Assembly: GCF_036381655.1 (NCBI RefSeq)
Contig: NZ_DASVCJ010000076.1
Coordinates: forward strand, 62,001 to 126,000
Source of the DNA: Ferrovibrio sp036381655
GTDB taxonomy: Bacteria > Pseudomonadota > Alphaproteobacteria > Ferrovibrionales > Ferrovibrionaceae
Length of the DNA: 64,000 nucleotides
Direction: 5' to 3'
The position numbers and the translations under genes were made by a program. Shown here one piece after another: positions 54,835 through 62,056 of this stretch. The number at the start of each line of letters is the position of its first letter. Position 1 is the first letter of the stretch. The notes under the pieces were generated by a model. The model was not told the DNA's origin, made no database searches, and worked only from the letters and a program-made list of their open reading frames with translations.

Positions 54835-55899
54835 ATGAAAAGTTATCAGGTTTTCGATTACGGCAAGCCGCTCAAGGAAGTCGAGCAGCCGACACCGCAG
54901 CCGCAGGGCACCGAGGTGCTGATCAAGATGCAGGCGGCCGGCATCTGCCACAGCGATCTGCATATCTGGGAAGGCGGCTATGATCTTGGCGCCGGCAAGC
55001 GCCTGGAACTGAAGGATCGCGGCATCCGCCTGCCGCTGACCATGGGGCACGAGAATGCCGGCGAGATCGTCGCCTTCGGCCCCGAGGCCGAACAGCACAG
55101 CGACGGCCGCAAGATCGGCGAGGCCTGTCTGGTGTTTCCCTGGATCGGCTGCGGCAGTTGTGCCGCCTGCAGCGAGGGGACCGAGAATCTCTGCATGGCG
55201 CCACGTTCGCTCGGCGTCTACAACCACGGCGGCTATGCCGATTACATGCTGGTGCCGCATCCGCGGTATCTGCTGCCGCTCGGCGGACTCGATCCGGTTG
55301 CCGTCGCGCCCTATGCCTGCTCGGGCCTGACCACCTACTCCGCGCTGAAGAAATTCGGCGAGCGCATCAAGCGCGATCCGGTGCTGGTGATTGGCGCCGG
55401 CGGACTGGGGCTGATGTGCATCAGCATCCTGAAAGCCATGGCCGGCAAAGGCGCCGTCGCCGTCGATATCGATCCGCAGAAACGCGCCGCCGCCATTGCC
55501 GCCGGCGCCCTGGCGGCGGTCGACGGCGCGGCCCCGGACGCCGCCGAACAGGTGGCCAAGGCCATGGGCGGACCGGCCTGGATGGCAGTCGATCTGGTCG
55601 GCGCGCCGGCCACTGCCTCGCTGGGCCTGAACGTGCTCGGCAAGGGCGGCAAGCTATTGATCGTCGGCCTGTTCGGCGGCTCGGCGCCCTGGCCGCTGCC
55701 GATGATCCCGCTGAAGGCGGCGACGATTCAGGGCAGCTATACCGGCAGCCTGCCGGAGATGAAGGAACTGCTCGACCTCGTGCGCGCCGGCAAGGTGCCG
55801 CCGATTCCGATCACGCGCCGCCAGCTCAGCCAGGCCACCGACACGCTGGAAGATTTGCGCCATGGCCGCCTGGTCGGCCGCGTGGTGGTGACGCCGTAG
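54835..55899 (+). CDS. Zinc-dependent alcohol dehydrogenase (MDR family)
   Basis: 354 residues. Catalytic zinc ligands lie in GICHSDLH and MGHENAGEIV. The structural zinc cysteines are in CGSCAACSEGTENLC. The nucleotide fold has GAGGLGLMCISILKA followed by an Asp in VAVDIDPQKR, which favours NAD over NADP. An AAGGAT site precedes the ATG. The substrate is a primary or secondary alcohol that cannot be fixed here. It converges on the GST gene with a 4-bp gap. Confidence 0.9.
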   Translation: MKSYQVFDYGKPLKEVEQPTPQPQGTEVLIKMQAAGICHSDLHIWEGGYDLGAGKRLELKDRGIRLPLTMGHENAGEIVAFGPEAEQHSDGRKIGEACLVFPWIGCGSCAACSEGTENLCMAPRSLGVYNHGGYADYMLVPHPRYLLPLGGLDPVAVAPYACSGLTTYSALKKFGERIKRDPVLVIGAGGLGLMCISILKAMAGKGAVAVDIDPQKRAAAIAAGALAAVDGAAPDAAEQVAKAMGGPAWMAVDLVGAPATASLGLNVLGKGGKLLIVGLFGGSAPWPLPMIPLKAATIQGSYTGSLPEMKELLDLVRAGKVPPIPITRRQLSQATDTLEDLRHGRLVGRVVVTP

Positions 55900-55903
55900 G
55901 GCG

Positions 55904-56545
55904 TCAGGTCCAGTGCGGCGGCCAGGTCTTGCGCACGATCTCCAGCGCCTGCATGCGGTCGAGCCAGGCCTCGGTTTTCGGCCCGAGCAGGCCGCCGGCC
56001 ATCTCCGGCATGCGCTGCGCGAAGCGGCGGATCAGGATCAGTCTGGGGAATAGCACGAAATCGACGGCGGCCGGCGTCGTGCCATCCATGAAATCTTGGC
56101 CCGGCATGCGGCCTTCCCAGACCGCAAGTTCCTCGGCCAGAGCGGCGCGCGCGGCGGCGAGCTTCGCCGGATCGCGCTGCTCCGGCTTGGTGCGGATGAC
56201 GACATCCACCACATCGTTGAAGGCCTTGGCATAGTAATCGTCCGAATCGACGATCAGCCGGCGCTGCTGCGCCCGCTGCTTCACATCGGCGCTGAACAGC
56301 CGCGGCCCGGGGTACGCTTCGTCGAGATAGTCGAGGATGACGGCGGATTCGGCCAGGACGAAATCGCCGTCCACGATCGTCGGCACCTTCTGGCGCGGAT
56401 TGATCGCGGTATAGTCCGGCGAGCGCGTTTCGCCCTTCTCGAAAGACAGCACGCGCAGCTCGTAGGCAATGCCCTTATGCTCCAGCGCCAGCCAGACCCG
56501 CCAGGCGTAAGGTGAACCCGAGCCGTAATAGAACATGAGCGCCAT
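55904..56545 (-). CDS. Glutathione S-transferase family protein
   Basis: 213 residues. The N-terminal thioredoxin-like domain (about 1-80) has YGSGSPYAWRVWLALEHKGI with the catalytic Ser/Tyr-type start, cis-Pro in PRQKVPTIVDGD and the ES signature in LAESAVILDYLDEAYP. The helical C-terminal domain follows. It conjugates or reduces electrophiles with glutathione. Substrate unknown. It is one of two GSTs within 3 kb. Confidence 0.88.
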   Translation of the reverse strand: MALMFYYGSGSPYAWRVWLALEHKGIAYELRVLSFEKGETRSPDYTAINPRQKVPTIVDGDFVLAESAVILDYLDEAYPGPRLFSADVKQRAQQRRLIVDSDDYYAKAFNDVVDVVIRTKPEQRDPAKLAAARAALAEELAVWEGRMPGQDFMDGTTPAAVDFVLFPRLILIRRFAQRMPEMAGGLLGPKTEAWLDRMQALEIVRKTWPPHWT

Positions 56546-56614
56546 GCGCGCCTCCTCCCCCGCTGATTGCCGTCGCAGCCTAGGCGGCGCTGAGCGTTCG
56601 CACTGTGGCGGCGG

Positions 56615-57010
56615 TCACAGCTCTTCTATCTTATCGACGCGGTCGGGATAGAAGGCGAGATGATTCCTGATCTGGGCGACGGCGGGATACGGCGCCTCGT
56701 AGCTCCAGACCGCATTGGCCGAGGTCGTGCCGTCCACCAGCACGTCGTAATAGGCGGCATCGCCCTTGTAAGGACAATGCGTCGCATGCGTGGTGCGGCG
56801 CAGCGCGCCCATATCGGCATCCTCGCGCGGGATGTAGAGCACGGCCGGGTAACTGGCTTCCTTCAGCTCCAGCGCACGGGCGCTGTCGGCCACCACGCGG
56901 CCCTTGTACTGCACGCGCACGCGCCGGCCATGCGGCCTGACGGTGATCGGATGGTCGGGGCCGGGCTCGAGATGGCGCTTCTGGCCCGGATGAGTGGCTG
57001 ACTGGCTCAT
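56615..57010 (-). CDS. DUF427 domain-containing protein
   Basis: 131 residues from the ATG at 57010, with AAGGAGGGAG upstream. The DUF427 core (VRVQYKGRVVADSARALELKEASYPAVLYIPREDAD, then THCPYKGDAAYYDV and AVWSYEAPYP) is complete. The family has no known reaction. It lies between the GST and VOC genes in a cluster of small detoxification-style genes. Confidence 0.88.
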   Translation of the reverse strand: MSQSATHPGQKRHLEPGPDHPITVRPHGRRVRVQYKGRVVADSARALELKEASYPAVLYIPREDADMGALRRTTHATHCPYKGDAAYYDVLVDGTTSANAVWSYEAPYPAVAQIRNHLAFYPDRVDKIEEL

Positions 57011-57079
57011 GACTCCCTCCTTGCTGCCGGAGTGAGCTAACGCGAGGGCAGCTTCATTCAAGCCCGGCCCGTTCAGGTC

Positions 57080-57451
57080 CTATTTGCCGCAATAGGCTTC
57101 CAACCGATAGCCGTCCGGGTCGATCACGAAAGCGGCGTAATAGTTCGGCCCGTAATCCTCGCGCAGGCCGGGCTTGCCGTTATCCCTGCCGCCGGCCTTG
57201 AGCGCCGCCGCGTGAAAGGCATCGACCGCGGCGCGGCTGGGCGCCTCGAAGCAGACATGCAGGCCGGATTTCGGATCGGCCTTGACCGGACTGTCGGTCT
57301 GGCTGATCCACAGCCCGACCTCTTTCGCGCCGTAGCCGAGCGATCCCTCGCCCTCGCTGAGGCAGGTAAAGCCGAGCGGCTTCAGCGCCGCATCGCAGAA
57401 GGCCTTGGTGCGTTTGATGTCCCGCACGCCGATGGAGATGTGATTGAACAT
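57080..57451 (-). CDS. VOC family protein (glyoxalase/bleomycin resistance fold)
   Basis: 123 residues. The paired beta-alpha-beta-beta-beta modules show HISIGVRDIKRTKAFCDAALKPLGF and, near the end, YYAAFVIDPDGYRLEAYC with the metal Glu. It probably binds a divalent metal and acts on a small substrate. It is divergent from an AraC regulator with a 93-bp interval, suggesting control by that protein. Confidence 0.88.
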   Translation of the reverse strand: MFNHISIGVRDIKRTKAFCDAALKPLGFTCLSEGEGSLGYGAKEVGLWISQTDSPVKADPKSGLHVCFEAPSRAAVDAFHAAALKAGGRDNGKPGLREDYGPNYYAAFVIDPDGYRLEAYCGK

Positions 57452-57544
57452 GGCAATGCTCCGTCTGAGGTGTTTGTCGACGGAGCGAGGATGCCGGAAC
57501 GGCCGTTCCGGGGCTTGGGGAATATTGCTATTATTCCAGCCGTC

Positions 57545-58384
57545 ATGACCGTCATGCAGCAGCTGACCGAGACCTTGGCCGCCCGGCCGATTGCCGCCGG
57601 CGACGCCTGGGCCCTGGGCGAATTCCTCTGCTCGGCCGGCCCGGAACATGCCGCCTATGAAGAGCGCCATGATGGCGTGACCATCGCCGCCGTGATCGGC
57701 GGCAGCTTCACCTATCGCACCGAGGCCGGCACGGCTTTGCTGCATCCCGGCGCGCTGATGCTCGGCCAGGCGGGAGCCTGCTTCGAATGCGGGCATGAGC
57801 ATAGCCGCGGCGATCGCTGCGTCGCCTTCCACTACTCTTCCGAATTCTTCGCCGAGATCGCCGCCAGCCGCGCCGGGTCCGCCCGCTTCCGCTTCAGCCA
57901 TGCCATGCTGCCGGCGCGTAAGGAGACGCTGGCGCTGGTCGCCAGGCTCGAAGCCCTGGCGCAGCACCCGGGCCCGGCCGCCGAGGAGGCCGCCATCGCC
58001 CTGGCCGAACAGGTGCTGACGGCAACCTCCGGCAAGGCGCCGGAAAGGATGGCGCTCTCGGCGCGCGATCACAGGCGCGTTTCCGCCGTGCTGCGCCTGA
58101 TGGAGGAACGCTGCGCCGAGCCGCTCGGCCTCGACGATCTCGCCGCGGCCGCCTGCATGAGCAGGTACCATTTCCTGCGCTGCTTCCGCCGCATCACCGG
58201 CAGCGCGCCTTACGAGTATCTGCTCGGCCTGCGCCTGCGCCGCGCGGCGCAGCGCCTGCGCGCCTCCGATGAGGCGGTTGCCGCCATCGCCTACGATGCC
58301 GGCTTCGGCGACCTCTCGACCTTCAATGCCCGCTTCAAGGCGGTGTTCGGCGCGCCGCCGGGCGGCTACCGGAGAAGTTCGTAA
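57545..58384 (+). CDS. AraC family transcriptional regulator
   Basis: 279 residues from the ATG at 57545. The first ~150 residues form a cupin-like sensor (HPGALMLGQAGACFECGHEH). The C-terminal ~100 have two helix-turn-helix units (LDDLAAAACMSRYHFLRCFRR and VAAIAYDAGFGDLSTFNARFKAVFG). It probably controls the divergent VOC gene and maybe its own. No clear Shine-Dalgarno is seen. Its end overlaps the convergent GST gene by 19 bp. Confidence 0.93.
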   Translation: MTVMQQLTETLAARPIAAGDAWALGEFLCSAGPEHAAYEERHDGVTIAAVIGGSFTYRTEAGTALLHPGALMLGQAGACFECGHEHSRGDRCVAFHYSSEFFAEIAASRAGSARFRFSHAMLPARKETLALVARLEALAQHPGPAAEEAAIALAEQVLTATSGKAPERMALSARDHRRVSAVLRLMEERCAEPLGLDDLAAAACMSRYHFLRCFRRITGSAPYEYLLGLRLRRAAQRLRASDEAVAAIAYDAGFGDLSTFNARFKAVFGAPPGGYRRSS

Positions 58385-59034
58385 GGCCCGCCCTGCTCCA
58401 GTGCCCGCTTGTAGGCCGCGCGGGCATGGATGCGGCCGAGGAAATCCGCGATCGGCTGATGCTCGGGCCGCAGCCCCATGCGCGCCGCCGCCGCTTCGAG
58501 CGGAAAGCTCATCATGACATCGGCGGCCGAGAACTCACCGCCGGCGAACCAGCCATTGCCGGCCTGCAGGGCATTGGCCCAACAGCGCATATGCGTGGCG
58601 AGCTGCGGATCGGTCAGCCGCGCCTGCGCCTTCGCCGCCACCGCGCCGATGATCGGCCGCAGCAGGAACGGCACGCCTGTCGGCAGGCGCATGAAGACCA
58701 GCTTGAGCAGCAGGAGCGGCATGGCCGAGCCTTCGGCGTAATGCAGCCAGTAGGTATAGGCGCGGCGCGCCTCGCTGGCGGCGGGCGGAATCAAGCGGCC
58801 CTGGCCGTAGGTCTCGATCAGGTATTCGACGATGGCGCCGGTTTCGGCCAGCAGCCGTCCCTGATCCTCGATCACCGGCGACTTGCCGAGCGGATGCACC
58901 TTCTGCAGTTCGGCCGGCGCGCGCATGTCCGGCCCGCGCTGATAGCGCACGACCTGGTACGGCAGGCCAAGTTCTTCCAGCAGCCAGAGCACGCGTTGCG
59001 AGCGCGAGTTGTTGAGATGATGGACCGTCAGCAT
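58366..59034 (-). CDS. Glutathione S-transferase family protein
   Basis: 222 residues. The thioredoxin-like N-terminal domain begins LTVHHLNNSRSQRVLWLLEELGLPY, a Ser-type start common in bacterial GSTs. The cis-Pro segment HPLGKSPVIED and ETGAIVEYLIETYG follow. The C-terminal helical domain has AADVMMSFPLEAA. It is distinct in sequence from the GST at 55.9 kb. It ends within the AraC gene on the opposite strand. Confidence 0.9.
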   Translation of the reverse strand: MLTVHHLNNSRSQRVLWLLEELGLPYQVVRYQRGPDMRAPAELQKVHPLGKSPVIEDQGRLLAETGAIVEYLIETYGQGRLIPPAASEARRAYTYWLHYAEGSAMPLLLLKLVFMRLPTGVPFLLRPIIGAVAAKAQARLTDPQLATHMRCWANALQAGNGWFAGGEFSAADVMMSFPLEAAAARMGLRPEHQPIADFLGRIHARAAYKRALEQGGPYELLR

Positions 59035-59127
59035 AAGGAATACCCCCGAGCGCAGAAGCGCGCATGCGAGGCTATAGCGGCGGCGGCGGATTTTGCCTAG
59101 TGACGGCCTTCGCAGGAGCGAGGATCG

Positions 59128-59592
59128 TCACTTGACCGTCCATTTGCGCGTCGCCTCCAGCGGCGCGCCGGTTTCCAGCAGGCTCTTGAGGCTGGAGAGA
59201 ATGGCCGGCCAGCCCTGCGAGACGGCCTCGATGAATTTCGCGCCCGGCCTGGCGATCTCGTGCAGCAGGGTCAGCTTCACCATGTCGCCCTGCTGCTCCA
59301 GCTCGTAGATCAGCGTCGAATGGCCGTCCTCGCGCAGCTCGGGCCGGAACTCGTTGCGCCAGGTCAGCACCAGCCGGCGCGGCGGATCGATCTCGACGAT
59401 CTCGCCGCTATCGGCGATGCGGCCGTCGGGGATCACGATGCGCCAGGGCGCGCCGGGCTTCCAGTCGCTTTCCTGCCAGGTCCCGGCCCAGTATTGCCGG
59501 GTGAATTCCGGCTCGAGCAAGGCGCGCCAGAGCTTGTCGCGCGTGGTGCGGATATAGATCACATAGGCGAAGCGCGAGGCGGATTCAGTCAT
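59128..59592 (-). CDS. SRPBCC (AHSA1-type) protein
   Basis: 154 residues from the ATG at 59592. The START-like fold is seen in FAYVIYIRTTRDKLWRALLEPEFTRQYW, then VEIDPPRRLVLTWR and a C-terminal helix GWPAILSSLKSLLETG. AHSA1-type SRPBCC proteins paired with ArsR regulators bind small hydrophobic ligands. It overlaps the ArsR gene by 8 bp, so both are translated together. Confidence 0.9.
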   Translation of the reverse strand: MTESASRFAYVIYIRTTRDKLWRALLEPEFTRQYWAGTWQESDWKPGAPWRIVIPDGRIADSGEIVEIDPPRRLVLTWRNEFRPELREDGHSTLIYELEQQGDMVKLTLLHEIARPGAKFIEAVSQGWPAILSSLKSLLETGAPLEATRKWTVK

Positions 59593-59962
59593 CCCGGTCT
59601 CCATCATCTTCCAGGCGGCGCTTGAGGTCGGCCAGCGCGCGCAGGCGGCCGCGCTCGAATTTGCGGATCCAGCGTTCGCCGATCGCATGGATCGGCACCG
59701 GATTGAGGTAATGCAGCTTCTCGCGGCCCTTTCTGATGGCGGCGACCAGGTTTGCCTCCTCCAGGATGGCGAGATGCTTGGCCACCGCCTGGCGCGACAT
59801 GTCCAGCCCGTCGCAGAGCTCGTTCAGGCTCTGGCCGTTCCGCGCGAACAGCCGGTCCAGCAGCGCCCGGCGGCTCGGATCGGCCAATGCGCGGAACACG
59901 GCGTTGAGATCCGCGTCGCGGGAAATGTCCAGGACCGTATCCAGCACCGCATCGAAGGCCAT
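59585..59962 (-). CDS. ArsR family transcriptional regulator
   Basis: 125 residues from the ATG at 59962; a TTG at 59977 is possible but falls in the operator. The winged helix is LNAVFRALADPSRRALLDRLFA and LCDGLDMSRQAVAKHLAILEEANLV. There is no Cys pair for metal sensing, in line with the ArsR-SRPBCC group. It likely represses its own operon through the palindrome just upstream. Confidence 0.92.
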   Translation of the reverse strand: MAFDAVLDTVLDISRDADLNAVFRALADPSRRALLDRLFARNGQSLNELCDGLDMSRQAVAKHLAILEEANLVAAIRKGREKLHYLNPVPIHAIGERWIRKFERGRLRALADLKRRLEDDGDRDD

Positions 59963-59973
59963 GCGGCTAATAT

Positions 59974-59989
59974 GCAACCTTTTGGTTGC
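59974..59989 (-). promoter_or_regulatory. Operator palindrome of the ArsR-SRPBCC pair
   Basis: GCAACC-TTTT-GGTTGC is a perfect 6-bp inverted repeat centred about 20 bases upstream of the ArsR ATG. The CAACC/GGTTG type of palindrome is typical in front of ArsR-SRPBCC pairs. Binding would block transcription or ribosome access. Confidence 0.6.
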
Positions 59990-60010
59990 CTGTCAAGCCG
60001 GGCGGTTTCG

Positions 60011-60991
60011 CTAGATATGCGCCGTCTTCATCCCGCCGCCCGCCGGCGAACCACTGCTGCCGCCGCCCTCGCTTGCCGCGCTCGCCGCCAGCCGCAGCAC
60101 CTCGGCGTAGGATTTCCGCACTTCCATCTTCGAACCATAGCCCTTCGCCAGCAGCAGGCGATGCGCCTTCGGCAGGCGGTAGCAGGGCACGAAGAGCAGC
60201 AGATGATGTTCGAGGTGATAATTCACCCAATAGGGCGCGAGCAGCGCACGGATGATCCATCCGGCATAAGTCGTGCGCGTATTGCGCAGCGGATCGTCGT
60301 TGTCCGGCACCATGGCGTGTTCGGCGATATTGCGCACGCGGCTGATCAGCTGATACCAGGTCGCCAGCGGCAGCAGCCACAGGGCGGGATAAAGCCACCA
60401 GCAGCCGGCAGCGCCGAGCAGCGCCAGCAGCGCGAGGTTGACCGCCGCCGCGCCGATCAGGCCGCCCGTCTTCAGCCGCGCCCAGCGCTCGCGCCAGGGC
60501 ATGCCCCCCTCGCCCCAGGCCATGGCGAATTGCTGCCGGCGCCGGGTGAAGGCGGTCCGGCCGGAAAGGTCGCGCAGCACCTTGCGCCGCAGGCTTTTCC
60601 CGGTGATCGGAAACGGCGCCGACAGCACCAGGTCGGGGTCGTTGTCCTGCTGGGTGAATCTGTGATGCTTGAGGTGATACGGGCGGTACAGACGAAGGTC
60701 GGTCACGACCGGATAGGCGCAGAGCCATTGCCCGGCGAATTCGTTGAAGCGCCGCGTCCTGAACAGCAGGCCATGGGCGGCATCGTGCATCAGGATGGCC
60801 AGCCCGAGCTGCCGCCCGCCGATCAGCATCGCGGCGGCGAGGAATGTCAGCGGGTTGGGCCAGAGCACGAACAGCGCCATGGCGGCGAAGATCGCGCCCC
60901 AGGCATGCAGCACGAGCAGCCCGCCGATCCAGTCCGAGCGCTGGCGCAATTCGCGGATCTCGTCCTGACTGAACACCTCACCCGGCCGCAC
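60011..60991 (-). CDS. Fatty acid desaturase family membrane protein
   Basis: 326 residues if started at the GTG at 60991, which has AGGAGG about seven bases upstream. Three His boxes are intact: HDAAH (about 69-73), HLKHH (about 106-110) and HLEHH near residue 250. Four membrane helices surround them. It is a di-iron acyl-lipid or carotenoid-type desaturase or hydroxylase. The substrate is unknown. Its 3' end faces the ArsR promoter region; the SemiSWEET gene is divergent. Confidence 0.88.
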   Translation of the reverse strand: MRPGEVFSQDEIRELRQRSDWIGGLLVLHAWGAIFAAMALFVLWPNPLTFLAAAMLIGGRQLGLAILMHDAAHGLLFRTRRFNEFAGQWLCAYPVVTDLRLYRPYHLKHHRFTQQDNDPDLVLSAPFPITGKSLRRKVLRDLSGRTAFTRRRQQFAMAWGEGGMPWRERWARLKTGGLIGAAAVNLALLALLGAAGCWWLYPALWLLPLATWYQLISRVRNIAEHAMVPDNDDPLRNTRTTYAGWIIRALLAPYWVNYHLEHHLLLFVPCYRLPKAHRLLLAKGYGSKMEVRKSYAEVLRLAASAASEGGGSSGSPAGGGMKTAHI

Positions 60992-61187
60992 GCGCTGCCT
61001 CCTGCCTTGGTTTCGTTCGCATCGGGAGTGTAGCGCAGGGCGGCAGGCGCGCCAGCGGAAATGGCAGACGTGAATGCCTCGGGGCAAGCCCGTTAATGGC
61101 GAGCTAGTATCGCCTCCCCCGCTGGAACGCCCTCCCTTTCCCCGCGTTGTTGCGTGGCATATCCACGCTCAACATCCGGGGAAAGCC

Positions 61188-61496
61188 TTGCCCATAGACC
61201 TCGTCAGCCTGCTCGGCGCGCTGGCCGGCACGGCGTCCACCGTCAGCTTCGCGCCGCAGGCCTGGAAGGTGATCAAGTCGCGCCACACGGCCGACCTGTC
61301 GCTGCGCATGTATCTGATCACCGTGACCGGCTTCACGCTCTGGCTCGCCTACGGCATCGCGCTCGGCGAATGGCCGCTGATCGCCAGCAATGGGCTGTGC
61401 CTGCTGATGTCGGGCTTCATCCTGGCGATGAAGCTGGCGCCGCCGCGCATGAAGCACGAGATCGCCGATACGGTCGATCCGACCGTCCAGGACTGA
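61188..61496 (+). CDS. SemiSWEET family transporter
   Basis: 102 residues when read from the TTG at 61188, with GGGGAAA just upstream; no ATG lies closer. Three membrane helices form one MtN3 unit: LVSLLGALAGTASTVSFAPQ, MYLITVTGFTLWLAYG and LIASNGLCLLMSGFILAMKL. The PQ in FAPQAWKV is the signature hinge. It would work as a homodimeric sugar carrier in the inner membrane. Confidence 0.88.
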   Translation: MPIDLVSLLGALAGTASTVSFAPQAWKVIKSRHTADLSLRMYLITVTGFTLWLAYGIALGEWPLIASNGLCLLMSGFILAMKLAPPRMKHEIADTVDPTVQD

Positions 61497-62056
61497 GCGC
61501 GGCGATCTTCAGCCTGGCGGCACCGCACGGCAGCGACGTCCATGGAGCCCCGGGCCAGGCCCGAGGGTGACGAAAGGTTACGGGCATGGCGTGGGGGAAC
61601 CCGGGGGCGCCTTAATCTTCATGGCCACTTGACCTTCGGCGCAATGTACCGATATTGTTCTCACTCGCTATTGCCCATTGTGAATCCGCCCCTTGAGACC
61701 GTGCGCTGCGCGGCGGCCGCCGTGACTGGCCAGTGCGCTACTTATGGGTGAATATGCGAGCAAACCGGCCTGGCCGGAGCGGGATTCAATGGGCCTCAAT
61801 TGGCTCTCAATTGGCGCCGAACCGGCGCCTGATTGGCCTTCCACTGGCTTCGAACTGGCCTCAACCGGCCGCCGATTGGCACCGGCTGGCACCCTCTGGG
61901 CCGCCGCCGGCCCGGCTAAAACAATGAGTTAGCCAAGATTGCCCGCCGGGCAGCGGTGGAATCCGACCCCGTCGCGCGATTTTCGCCGCCTGTCGCCGGT
62001 TGCAGGCCGCAGCATCGCGGCCCGGCCGCCTCCCGCTACGGCCATGAGGGCCGCCG
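61497..62056. other. 560-bp stretch without a supported gene
   Basis: The gap lies between two convergent genes. At about 61538-61575 the bases resemble another CCGGGCCAGGCCCGA-type intergenic repeat. ACTGGCCAGT at 61725-61734 is a perfect 10-bp palindrome. At 61786-61892 there is a phased TGGC array. Short open frames on both strands cross the array but are low-complexity products of it. No RNA gene was recognised. Confidence 0.7.
61786..61892. repeat. Phased degenerate TGGC array with 10-11 bp spacing
   Basis: Ten GGC trinucleotides start at 61792, 61802, 61813, 61824, 61835, 61846, 61857, 61867, 61878 and 61888, so steps are 10, 11, 11, 11, 11, 11, 10, 11 and 10. The unit reads roughly NCAAYTGGCNN. 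The period is close to one DNA turn. It could be a decayed tandem repeat, a protein-binding array or bent DNA. Function unknown. Confidence 0.65.

Noticed and set aside
61668..61927. Small proteins encoded across the phased array (heptad-like PVE/PIE repeats on the minus strand, or W/P-rich frames on the plus strand)
   Set aside because: The repeats follow from the 10-11 bp DNA period, steps of 21 and 33 bases do not give a steady peptide repeat, and no Shine-Dalgarno or codon bias supports translation.
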